IMG/VR virus record: IMGVR_UViG_3300031660_000027
Span: 1 to 31,234 of that record
From: a virus
Direction: 5' to 3' (one strand)
Length of the DNA: 31,234 nt
Below, piece after piece: positions 12,898 through 19,898 of this stretch; the first letter of the stretch is position 1; each line of letters begins with the position of its first letter. A model generated the notes under the pieces. It was not told the origin of the DNA. It saw nothing but the letters and a program-made list of their open reading frames with translations, and ran no database searches. The translations under genes and the position numbers were made by a program.

Positions 12898-13430
12898 TGG
12901 TCCTCCTCCAGAAAGTTGTGGGCGTCTGAGGCGTACAGCACGAATGATGGCTTCGACAGACCCGACTTTCGATAGACATCAGCACGCGCCATCTTGTCCT
13001 TGTTGAACCATCGCTGGGCTGAGTTGCCGGCTGTTCTCTGGTCAATATGGCAGGCGGATGCGATCTCGCCTGTCGTTGCGTAGGCTGTGTTGCTGACGAA
13101 ATCCATGACGCGCTGATCTAGGTGGTATCTTGCGGCGTCAATCTGCTTTTGCGTTTGCGGCGCTGGCTCAACTTGAATTTTAGGCACTTCCTTTTGCACC
13201 TCCACGCCATTCGAATGCAGCTTAACAGCTTGCCAAGGTGTGCTGGCAGACTTGTCTGCAAAGTTCGGCGCAATGGTTGCTGAGACAGTGTCGCCAGCGG
13301 CAAGCGCAAAGCCAGCTTCAGCGGCAACGTAAGCCGGTATAAAGCACTGTGTTGACTTATCGTCACCTTGGACCCACGAAAAGGCGAAGCCGCCTTTTGG
13401 CGCGCTTACAATTAATAGCTGCTTAATCAT
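12894..13430 (-). CDS. OB/cold-shock-like domain plus winged-helix protein, 178 aa
   Basis: ATG 13430 overlaps the stop of the upstream microprotein (TAATG) and has GGAGG 7 bases before it; a longer frame to 13475 lacks support. The N-terminal 75 residues resemble a cold-shock/OB barrel (GGFAFSWVQGDDKSTQCFIP, then AGDTVSATIAPNF). The C-terminal part (about 110-178) looks like a winged helix (RVMDFVSNTAYATTGEIASA, WFNKDKMARADVYRK). The combination suggests a nucleic-acid-binding regulator, perhaps acting on RNA and DNA. Fold assignments are from pattern reading and need structure prediction. Confidence 0.6.
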   Translation of the reverse strand: MIKQLLIVSAPKGGFAFSWVQGDDKSTQCFIPAYVAAEAGFALAAGDTVSATIAPNFADKSASTPWQAVKLHSNGVEVQKEVPKIQVEPAPQTQKQIDAARYHLDQRVMDFVSNTAYATTGEIASACHIDQRTAGNSAQRWFNKDKMARADVYRKSGLSKPSFVLYASDAHNFLEEDQ

Positions 13431-13516
13431 TAGAAGCCTCCCGAAAAGAACAGCGGGATGCTGACTAGGGCGCACAGAAATACAAATTCTGCGGTGCGTT
13501 CGATCATTTTCTTCAT
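13430..13516 (-). CDS. 28-aa transmembrane microprotein
   Basis: ATG 13516 has AAGGA about 8 bases upstream. The peptide starts with charged MKKMIERTAEF and then a hydrophobic run (VFLCALVSIPLFF), enough for one membrane crossing, ending SGGF. Its TAA overlaps the next ATG (TAATG), and the GGAGG that serves the next gene lies inside its last codons, so the two are coupled. It could be a genuine membrane effector or only a translational leader. Confidence 0.5.
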   Translation of the reverse strand: MKKMIERTAEFVFLCALVSIPLFFSGGF

Positions 13517-13537
13517 TGTGTTTTCCTTTGTTTATGT

Positions 13538-13557
13538 GGGGGCCGTAGCCCCCGTTT
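13538..13557 (-). terminator. second copy of the UACG hairpin
   Basis: On the - strand this reads AAACGGGGGCTACGGCCCCC, identical over 20 bases to 648-667. As at the first copy, it begins two bases after a stop codon. GGGGGC pairs with GCCCCC around UACG. Here the right arm is followed by ACATAAAC rather than GTTT, so it is a weaker terminator, perhaps an attenuator between the 78-aa gene and the rest of the cassette. Confidence 0.6.
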
Positions 13558-13559
13558 GA

Positions 13560-13796
13560 TTATTTGGCTAAGTCTTTTCCAAATGCCAAGTTGATGCCAT
13601 AAGTGGCGATGTTGGATGCGCGGTCGGCTCGGATGCCAGCAACAGTATCTGGGTATTTGCGAGCCATACTGCGTGCCTCAGACGCGGCAGATGTAAATAA
13701 TTCTATTACTTTCATCGCGTCGTTATTATTATCTTTAAGCGCTTTGTTCCAAGTCTTACGAGCGCGGGTCCATTTGGTGTGATAGATGTGAGCCAT
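13560..13796 (-). CDS. hypothetical protein, 78 aa
   Basis: The ATG at 13796 has AGGACG 6-8 bases upstream and a candidate promoter at 13830-13858. The protein is basic and helical at the N-terminus (HTKWTRARKTWNKALKDN) with a polar middle (DAMKVIELFTSAASEARSMA). It has no membrane segment and no recognised motif. Being first behind its own promoter and followed by a hairpin, it may be the most highly expressed gene of the cassette, a typical early phage protein. Confidence 0.65.
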   Translation of the reverse strand: MAHIYHTKWTRARKTWNKALKDNNNDAMKVIELFTSAASEARSMARKYPDTVAGIRADRASNIATYGINLAFGKDLAK

Positions 13797-13829
13797 TTTA
13801 TCGTCCTTTGTTTGTTTGCCTATATCGTT

Positions 13830-13858
13830 AACATAGGGTTAACAGAACAGACATACAA
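13830..13858 (-). promoter_or_regulatory. candidate sigma-70-type promoter with doubled GTTAAC
   Basis: On the - strand TTGTAT (13853-13858) and TATGTT (13830-13835) are 17 bases apart, each matching 4 of 6 consensus bases. Two GTTAAC hexamers lie within and just after the spacer (around 13827-13832 and 13838-13843), possible operator half-sites. It is placed immediately before the small-gene cassette and just after the structural terminator. Confidence 0.45.
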
Positions 13859-13869
13859 CCCCCTAAAAC

Positions 13870-13919
13870 AAAAAAAAGCCCCCAACAGTGCAGTGCGAAA
13901 CCTGACACGTATTGGGGGC
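13870..13919 (-). terminator. rho-independent terminator of the virion operon
   Basis: On the - strand an 8-bp perfect stem (13912-13919 with 13878-13885, GCCCCCAA/TTGGGGGC) encloses a 26-base loop and is followed by eight T. It lies about 290 bp downstream of the last structural gene and stops transcription before the regulatory cassette, which has its own promoter. Confidence 0.75.
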
Positions 13920-14034
13920 AGTTGAGGCAATGTGAAAAAGGCTAAACACATCTGCAACAATGTTAGCTTGGCCAAGTTTGCATTTCAAGCGTCTCGCTGG
14001 TAAAAGTTAACGAGCATTTAACGGAGGATAACGC

Positions 14035-14214
14035 ATGCTAAACGACAAACAGATCAATCTGGTACACCTGTTGAGCCAGCCACACCGCATCTCAAATCCG
14101 CGCGCAATGATGAAAGCGTGCGAAGACGCGGCCAAATTGATCGAGGAAATGGACGCAGAGCTAGACGCGCTCAAGAAACCCAAGCGCGCCAGCAAGGCGA
14201 AGTCTGCGGATTAA
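14035..14214 (+). CDS. 59-aa + strand gene convergent with the virion operon
   Basis: ATG 14035 follows GGAGG (14023-14027) at good spacing. The product is polar and helical (MMKACEDAAKLIEEMDAELD) with a Lys/Ala-rich basic tail (KKPKRASKAKSAD), a natural composition, whereas the opposite-strand frame here is unnatural. It ends tail to tail with the ejection-protein gene, sharing 4 bases. It is an isolated + strand gene in a - strand half of the window and antisense to the end of the virion transcript. Function unknown; the basic tail could bind nucleic acid. Confidence 0.6.
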   Translation: MLNDKQINLVHLLSQPHRISNPRAMMKACEDAAKLIEEMDAELDALKKPKRASKAKSAD

Positions 14215-16553
14215 CGCGGATACATTCCGAGGCCCATCTGGCGAAGCAGACCTTCAGTCGCGCTGTCTGGGCCTTGTGATGACTGTTGCGCCGTAATAGG
14301 CGTTCCGGTGCTTCTAATGAGATCAGACGCATTCCGCCCACCTCTATTAGCGCGGTCGATAAGTTTCGTCATCTGCTCCATCTGTCTAGCCTCTTCGACC
14401 AGTTGCGCCTGTGTCTTGCGCTGCGTAAGGACCGGCGCAATCTCTGCCGCCGCGTTACGCACGCGCTGAGACTGCTTTGGGCCGCCGATCATTGCGTCTG
14501 TGGCTGCGCCGGTAACTGTCGACAGCAAGCCCTGCCTTGAGACTGTCTCGCCAAGGCTTTCGCCCACCATTTCCTTCATCCGATCCGCGACCATCTGCCG
14601 GATGGCAGTCTTGGAACCCATTGCGACCGAGGCACTCTGCATCAGCGCCGAAGATGTTTGCGCGATTTGCGTGCCAATGCGCGCGGCGTCATCCACACCA
14701 AGCGCCATCTCCAACTTATCTGCTACAGCGCGAGAGTTCATAGATTTCAGCGTCGCCAAAGCCTCAACGACTTCCTGTTCGTTGTCGCCGCGCGGATTAA
14801 CCCTTGCGTTTGCCGCCTGCTCATCAATGGCATTTCGCAGCGCAATTCGTAGCTGCTTTATGGAAGTTTCGTCCATTCCCGCAGTCTCCAAAAGCAAGTC
14901 TTCACGACGGAAACTTGGCCTTAGTAAGTCATTACCGAGATCGGCCATCAACTTCTGGTCGATGGCGTCTTTACCGGCCGCACGCGCCGCCGCATAGTCT
15001 GGGTTCACGGCGTCTAAGGATGCCCTTAGCTTCATTGCAAGGAGACGCTTTGATTGCGCCCCCGCGTCATTGCCCGCCATGCGCAACGCCTTGACTTGAT
15101 CCAGCATTTCTCTGGTCACGTAGTCTATAGTGGCTACCGTAGGCGTGCGTGACACAGTGTAAGAGCCATCAGCGTTGCCGACCACGTCCAAGCCATTGCG
15201 ATCTGAAGGCTTGATGTCGTTGAGTTCAGCTTGCGACATCTTTTTGCCGCCAATAAAGTTGAAAGCCTCTCCATCTTGCTGAAGCAGTTTTTTTGCACCA
15301 TCAAGGTTTTCACTTGTGACTTGGCTGAATAATTTAAGCACCTCTTCTCCACCGTCCGTTTCCGGAGTGATCTTGAAGTCGTATGCGCTTTCATACAAAT
15401 CTCTGCGTGACTGGGCAGTCTTCTCCATGATCTCTGCCTTCTGCGTCTTGATCCCACCGCCCCGACCGGCTGGAGTGCCAAGGACGCTGTCGAGAATGCC
15501 AACTAAGTCGTTGGACGCCGCAACCGCAGTCTCTTTCAGGTTTTTACGCGCAATCCTTGCGCCTTCGCTTGGCGAGTTAGCCACGACGTCTAGCAAGGCG
15601 TTAGTGTTCGGGCCGATTGTTGCGATAGATCCGTATGGACCCTGAACGGCTGCGCTCTCGACGGCACCGGCGGCATCCATTGCCAGTGTCTCCTCGACAA
15701 TCTTGGCCGCGTCGTCCTTGAAGCCGATTTTCTCAACGATTTTCCGTACAGGCTCTTTTAAGTTTTGGCTGTACAGGTAGCCGGCGGTGTCCGCCAAGGG
15801 AGGCAGTGCCGCGCCAAAGCCGCCGCCGAATAGCGCGCCGGTTGCGCCTCTCGTCTTGGCGTTCTCGTAACCTGTGCCGATGCGGTCAAGAAATCCCTGC
15901 TCTGGGTCGTCGAAATAGCCCTCTATGAAGCCGGAAATCAAACCCTCTGACCCGCCCGCAACTGATCCGACCATAGCACCTTCGCCCATCTTTCCAAGCG
16001 TGCTCTGAGCCTTCTGCTTGGCTGCAAAAGGTGCTGATGCCGCCAGCCCCGTGGCAAGCCGTGAAGCTCCAACGGTCTTAGGTGCCTCCTGCTCACGCCT
16101 TCCGACGGCAGTCTTGAGTGTGTTCAGCTCATCAGCAAAGTTTGTGCCTTGCGCTTCGGATCTCATGCCAGCCGCCAATGGTGCAATTGCCTCGCCGATG
16201 AATGGGATACCTTCTGCCGCAGAAATGACGCGGGTTGTTCCCTCGCCAACCCTTCTTTGCGCGTCTTCGCCCACTGAGATTTGCCCAGCACGCTCAATAG
16301 CAGAACCGCCAGCCTTTTTGGTTTTGATAATTTCAGAGATTGCCCCAATATCGCTGGTAGAGTAGCCTGCATTTTGGTCAACAAATGAGGGGTTGCCTTC
16401 GCTACCCAGTACCACGTAGCTGCCGTCGCCAAAGTCCTCAACAACTTCATAGCCCTCTGGGGCCGGTTTATAGGCAGGCTTTTTTCTAGTAAAGGACGGG
16501 CCGCTTCCAGCACCGCCATCCGAGTTTTTTCGTGTCCAAGATGGTCCGGCCAT
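14211..16553 (-). CDS. large internal virion / ejection-type protein, 780 aa
   Basis: The start ATG 16553 has GGAGGG upstream. The N-terminus is disordered with a repeated motif (GPSWTRK at 3-9, GPSFTRK at 18-24). Long Ala/Gly-rich stretches with weakly hydrophobic segments follow (GAMVGSVAGGSEGLISGFIEGYF, GATGALFGGGFGAALPPLA, in parts, about residues 190-255). After that comes a mostly helical region with AANARVNPRGDN near 595 and a C-terminal tail. Long, low-complexity, membrane-friendly proteins at the end of podovirus structural operons are typically DNA-ejection proteins that leave the capsid before the genome. The call rests on position and composition. Confidence 0.6.
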   Translation of the reverse strand: MAGPSWTRKNSDGGAGSGPSFTRKKPAYKPAPEGYEVVEDFGDGSYVVLGSEGNPSFVDQNAGYSTSDIGAISEIIKTKKAGGSAIERAGQISVGEDAQRRVGEGTTRVISAAEGIPFIGEAIAPLAAGMRSEAQGTNFADELNTLKTAVGRREQEAPKTVGASRLATGLAASAPFAAKQKAQSTLGKMGEGAMVGSVAGGSEGLISGFIEGYFDDPEQGFLDRIGTGYENAKTRGATGALFGGGFGAALPPLADTAGYLYSQNLKEPVRKIVEKIGFKDDAAKIVEETLAMDAAGAVESAAVQGPYGSIATIGPNTNALLDVVANSPSEGARIARKNLKETAVAASNDLVGILDSVLGTPAGRGGGIKTQKAEIMEKTAQSRRDLYESAYDFKITPETDGGEEVLKLFSQVTSENLDGAKKLLQQDGEAFNFIGGKKMSQAELNDIKPSDRNGLDVVGNADGSYTVSRTPTVATIDYVTREMLDQVKALRMAGNDAGAQSKRLLAMKLRASLDAVNPDYAAARAAGKDAIDQKLMADLGNDLLRPSFRREDLLLETAGMDETSIKQLRIALRNAIDEQAANARVNPRGDNEQEVVEALATLKSMNSRAVADKLEMALGVDDAARIGTQIAQTSSALMQSASVAMGSKTAIRQMVADRMKEMVGESLGETVSRQGLLSTVTGAATDAMIGGPKQSQRVRNAAAEIAPVLTQRKTQAQLVEEARQMEQMTKLIDRANRGGRNASDLIRSTGTPITAQQSSQGPDSATEGLLRQMGLGMYPR

Positions 16554-16555
16554 AA

Positions 16556-17740
16556 TTACATTTCCCTCCAGCTAGATGCGTCGTTTTTATCGCCGCCAAG
16601 GTATTCGAAATACTTTTGATCTTCTGCGTCAAAAATCATGTTTCCCACAGTCACGCTGCCAACAGTATACTCTTTCACCGCGCCACCAACCCAGCTTGGC
16701 ACTTCGCCAAATACTTGCTCCATAACTGCGTCCAATTTCTCTGGCTGACTTGTGTCGCGGTACGCAGCACGAATGACATTTTTGTACCTATCCTGAATAA
16801 ACTCCAAGTCTTTAAGGACAGCGGATTTCTTCTGGTTAAAGTCGATCTTTTTAATATCGGACTCCAGAAGCTCAAGTTCTTTTTCAGACACAGATCCCAG
16901 AGTTCCGCCATCCGCCTTTAACTGCACAAGTGCACCTAGTGCCATGTTGGAGCGCAGTGTCTGGACGTCCACTCTGGCCTCATATGCAGCAGTGAATGGA
17001 ATTTTTCCAAGAACCATACCCCAAAACCCAGTCACGCCTTCTTTTTCGGTGACTGTCTGGATCAAGTCAGTGACTGTCTCAAAGCTCTCCGCAGAGCCTT
17101 GGGTCACGCTCACTTCGCTCTGTTCAACCGAGCCAAGTCTTTCGGCCTCTGCCATATACTGATTAAGCATGGGCACTAGCGCCTGCCCAGCGTCCCCCAT
17201 CACTGCAATCTGACGTGCCAAATTCTGCGCTGCTGCGCGATACTCTTCTGCGGTTTGAGGCTGCGCGCCTGCACCGGCAGCTCCGCCGCCAAGGGCATTC
17301 GCCATCATCTGGTTGCGTGCAAGCGCACCCTGACGCTTACGCTCCATGTCGGCGCGGTTTGTGATGTCATCTATGACGCCCCTTACCGCAGTGCCTTCCT
17401 TGCCCTGCAATGCAAAACCGGCATCCTTCAACGCGGCGAAGCCCATCATAGTGCGCTGGCCACGGGAAAGGTTTTCAAACGGATCTTGCGGGATCGCCTG
17501 CGTGAGCAGTCCAGCCAGCGCCTGCTGGTTGTTAACCATTGGTGCGGCTGCTGGGGTCGCTGGCAGCGTGGCTGCTGGCGGCGTGGCTGTCTGCTCGCCC
17601 ACTGGCGTTTGCAAACTGAGTGCGGCCTCATCTGGCGGCATTCCCATTAGCGCCCTGTCAGCGGGGTTTGCTATCTCGCCCACCTTCGCGCCCGTCAGGC
17701 CGTAGCGGTCAATGTCGTCTTGTGTTAGTGCGTATGCCAT
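16556..17740 (-). CDS. internal virion-type protein, 394 aa
   Basis: The first part (1-60) is acidic and mixed (ALTQDDIDRYGLTGAKVGEI). It is followed by a Pro/Ala/Thr-rich linker (about 48-70), then a helical region (GQRTMMGFAALKDAGFALQG, MERKRQGALARNQMM) and a second soluble domain (VTQGSAESFETVTDLIQTV onward). No enzyme motif is seen. It lies between two other ejection-type genes with only 2- and 9-bp gaps, which suggests one of a set of three proteins carried inside the virion, as in P22 (gp7, gp16, gp20). Exact equivalence cannot be shown here. Confidence 0.55.
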   Translation of the reverse strand: MAYALTQDDIDRYGLTGAKVGEIANPADRALMGMPPDEAALSLQTPVGEQTATPPAATLPATPAAAPMVNNQQALAGLLTQAIPQDPFENLSRGQRTMMGFAALKDAGFALQGKEGTAVRGVIDDITNRADMERKRQGALARNQMMANALGGGAAGAGAQPQTAEEYRAAAQNLARQIAVMGDAGQALVPMLNQYMAEAERLGSVEQSEVSVTQGSAESFETVTDLIQTVTEKEGVTGFWGMVLGKIPFTAAYEARVDVQTLRSNMALGALVQLKADGGTLGSVSEKELELLESDIKKIDFNQKKSAVLKDLEFIQDRYKNVIRAAYRDTSQPEKLDAVMEQVFGEVPSWVGGAVKEYTVGSVTVGNMIFDAEDQKYFEYLGGDKNDASSWREM

Positions 17741-17749
17741 TGGCCGCTC

Positions 17750-18763
17750 CTACTTAAATATTCCGAAGCCCTGCGGCCCCATGCCCATGCCGAATGACCC
17801 AACCGATGCCAGCGCTGGTCCGTATCCGCCGGTTGACGTCATGCCGGAGCTTGAGCCTGAACCAATTGTTGTGCCGTACCCAGTCGGGATGCCTGACGCT
17901 GCGCTCAGCAGAGAGTTCAATCCTGACAGTGGGAAGTCTTGCTCGCGTGCAAATTCGCTGAACATCTGGTCCAAGCGTGCCTGATCCATAGATCGTGCTG
18001 TTTCGCCTGCCTGCATTTGGGTGCCAAGAACCGCCTTCTGCGCTTCCAAGCCTTGACCGGCTGTTGCGCCTAGACCTCCAGCACCTGTTGCACGAATGCC
18101 CGCCGCCTGCATCTGCGCCTGCTGATTGGCCAAATTGGCTTGCTGCTGGAGCTGTGCCCGCTGAGTTGCAAACTGATTGCGCGATGCAATGTCGCTCTGA
18201 GCTGCGTTCTGCGCATTCATGAAGCCTTGCTGCATTTGATTGGTCACAAGGTCCGATGCCTGCTGGCCGTAAGCCTTGCGCGTCTCAGCCTCTGCGATGC
18301 CCTGACGCGATCCGCCAAAGGCGTTTGCCGCTGTCGCCTGTGCGCCAAGCTGATTGAGCGCCTGCTCTTGAGCGCCTCCCAGTGTGCGCAGGCTCGCGTC
18401 AATTACGTTCTGCTGATAAGGCGACATATACTGGCCAAGGTTTGCACCGGAAAGCTGGCCCGCTGCGCCAAGGTTTGCTGCGGTTGCCTGCTGGCCCTGA
18501 AAGCCGCCCAGATCGCCATAAATGTCAGACGCTTGTCCGTATTGCTCTGTGCCAGCGTTCAAGCCACCGTAACCCTCAAGGGCACGCTGCTGTAGAGGCG
18601 TCATGCCTGCGATGCGTTCGCCTTCGTATGGCGTAAACTCTCGTTCAGCAATCGCCGTTGCGCGCGGCAATATTTGCTGGCGCAGGAAGTCCTCTTGGAA
18701 TTGAGGCATCGACTGTGTCGAGGTATTTTGCTCAGTTACGTTTGTTGTCTCTTTAGAACCCAT
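17750..18763 (-). CDS. Gln/Ala-rich internal virion protein, 337 aa
   Basis: The ATG at 18763 overlaps the GNAT-like gene's stop (TGATG). After a polar head (KETTNVTEQNTSTQSMPQFQ) comes the segment YEGERIAGMTPLQQRALEGY, and then about 170 residues very rich in Ala, Gln and Asn (NQLGAQATAANAFGGSRQG, QLQQQANLANQQAQMQAAG), ending in a Gly/Ser/Pro-rich tail. I recall this 'ERIAGMTPLQ...A' layout from structural or DNA-transfer proteins of many marine podoviruses. It is likely an elongated, helical ejection protein. Confidence 0.6.
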   Translation of the reverse strand: MGSKETTNVTEQNTSTQSMPQFQEDFLRQQILPRATAIAEREFTPYEGERIAGMTPLQQRALEGYGGLNAGTEQYGQASDIYGDLGGFQGQQATAANLGAAGQLSGANLGQYMSPYQQNVIDASLRTLGGAQEQALNQLGAQATAANAFGGSRQGIAEAETRKAYGQQASDLVTNQMQQGFMNAQNAAQSDIASRNQFATQRAQLQQQANLANQQAQMQAAGIRATGAGGLGATAGQGLEAQKAVLGTQMQAGETARSMDQARLDQMFSEFAREQDFPLSGLNSLLSAASGIPTGYGTTIGSGSSSGMTSTGGYGPALASVGSFGMGMGPQGFGIFK

Positions 18764-19239
18764 CAGCTCAACTCCATCACATAGTGTGTGTAGACCTCAC
18801 GGAATGGTGACTTGTCCACGTATTTCATAAAACCTTTTCGACCGTCGGCCTCAAGGGCATCGAGGTCGGCATCAAGTGCAATCTTCGTCAAAACTTCAAT
18901 CGCCTTATCCATCCACTCACTCATACGGCTTCCGCCCATAAATTCAATCTTTAAGGTGTCTCTCTGGGGGTGTCGGACGACGCATGTGGTGAGCGCAGCA
19001 ACTAACGTATCCCCGACGTGCACGACCCACATGACTGAGCCACCGCCTCTTATGTCATCCTCGATGTCATCCAAGCTGACATTGTCAGACTGCCTCATCA
19101 CCGCCGGCTCAATGAGCTGCATACCCTTTGGCATAAACTCATCATAATCATCGCCTAGAACAGGCAAAACCGTGATGCGAGGCTCTTTGTGCAACAATAC
19201 AACATTATCTGGCAAATTAACAGCCCCACCGTCGGTCAT
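18763..19239 (-). CDS. GNAT-like acyltransferase fold protein in the virion operon
   Basis: The 158-aa protein has a central strand-turn (SVMWVVHVGDTLVAALTTCV), then DTLKIEFMGG, an amphipathic helix (EWMDKAIEVLTKIALDADLD) and a C-terminal GRKGFMKYVDKSPFREVYTHYVME. The last stretch resembles the end of GNAT folds and the T7 gp13-type internal/assembly protein of podoviruses. The acetyl-CoA loop (Q/R-x-x-G-x-G/A) is not clear, so the enzyme may be inactive. It overlaps both neighbours by 1-4 bases. Virion morphogenesis is the likely role; acetyltransferase activity is uncertain. Confidence 0.55.
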   Translation of the reverse strand: MTDGGAVNLPDNVVLLHKEPRITVLPVLGDDYDEFMPKGMQLIEPAVMRQSDNVSLDDIEDDIRGGGSVMWVVHVGDTLVAALTTCVVRHPQRDTLKIEFMGGSRMSEWMDKAIEVLTKIALDADLDALEADGRKGFMKYVDKSPFREVYTHYVMELS

Positions 19240-19898
19240 GCGTTCACCCTAGATATGGCCAACGTAGCCGCAGGTGTAGCTGGCGCAAATGCGTTAGCCG
19301 CGTGGTGCTGCAAGCTGCCATTAGTGCGGTCTGTGGCCCAATACGCCTCAAGATAGTCCCCAGCGTTTACGTTGAATATTTGAGTGCGGGATATAATCAT
19401 TGTCGCGTTGTTTTGATGTAGCGTGTTTTGCATTGCGCTATCAGCAATGTCTACTCCGTTCAATTTTGGCCAGAACCAGAAGTTGACCGTAGAGCCTGAA
19501 GATGAGTGCGTTTGCGCCGTAAAACTCAGCGTGTACGCGCCGCCCTCAGTGAAAACAATCCGAGATGCCGGCGTGCCGAGCGTAACGCCAACGCTTCCAG
19601 TCATAACGGAAAACGTCAGCGGGTAGGCTGTATTGGCCGAGGAGGCTGTCACGTCGGATGTAATCTCAAGGTGGGCAACGCCGTTTGCCAGCACGACCTG
19701 ACGCCACTCGCCAGAACGTGAAACTACGGGCCACAGGTTCTCGCGATCCCACATCAGCGTGGCATCGTCAGCAGCGCTTTCGTCGCCTGTCTGCTGTACG
19801 AGTGTCGAACGTACTTGGGCAAGGTATTGCGTAAGCCTGCGCGCCCAAGTTTGCCAGTCATTGCCTGATGGCTCTGGTGCGCGATATTGCTGCGTCAT
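19236..19898 (-). CDS. virion protein with C1q/TNF-like beta domain, 220 aa
   Basis: ATG 19898 overlaps the nozzle gene's stop (ATGA). The N-terminal 45 residues are helical (DWQTWARRLTQYLAQVRSTL). They are followed by a beta-rich domain with the pattern seen in phage C1q-like jelly rolls: VFTEGGAYTLSFTAQTHSSS, NFWFWPKLNGVDI, IFNVNAGDYLEAYWATD. Such domains form trimers in tail spikes and head decorations and can bind receptors or glycans. Its place beside the nozzle gene fits a tail-tip or fibre-associated role. Confidence 0.6.
   Translation of the reverse strand: MTQQYRAPEPSGNDWQTWARRLTQYLAQVRSTLVQQTGDESAADDATLMWDRENLWPVVSRSGEWRQVVLANGVAHLEITSDVTASSANTAYPLTFSVMTGSVGVTLGTPASRIVFTEGGAYTLSFTAQTHSSSGSTVNFWFWPKLNGVDIADSAMQNTLHQNNATMIISRTQIFNVNAGDYLEAYWATDRTNGSLQHHAANAFAPATPAATLAISRVNA

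Noticed and set aside
14007-14195. 62-codon - strand frame downstream of the virion operon
   Set aside because: Ser/Ala/Leu-rich shadow of the better supported + strand gene at 14035-14214.
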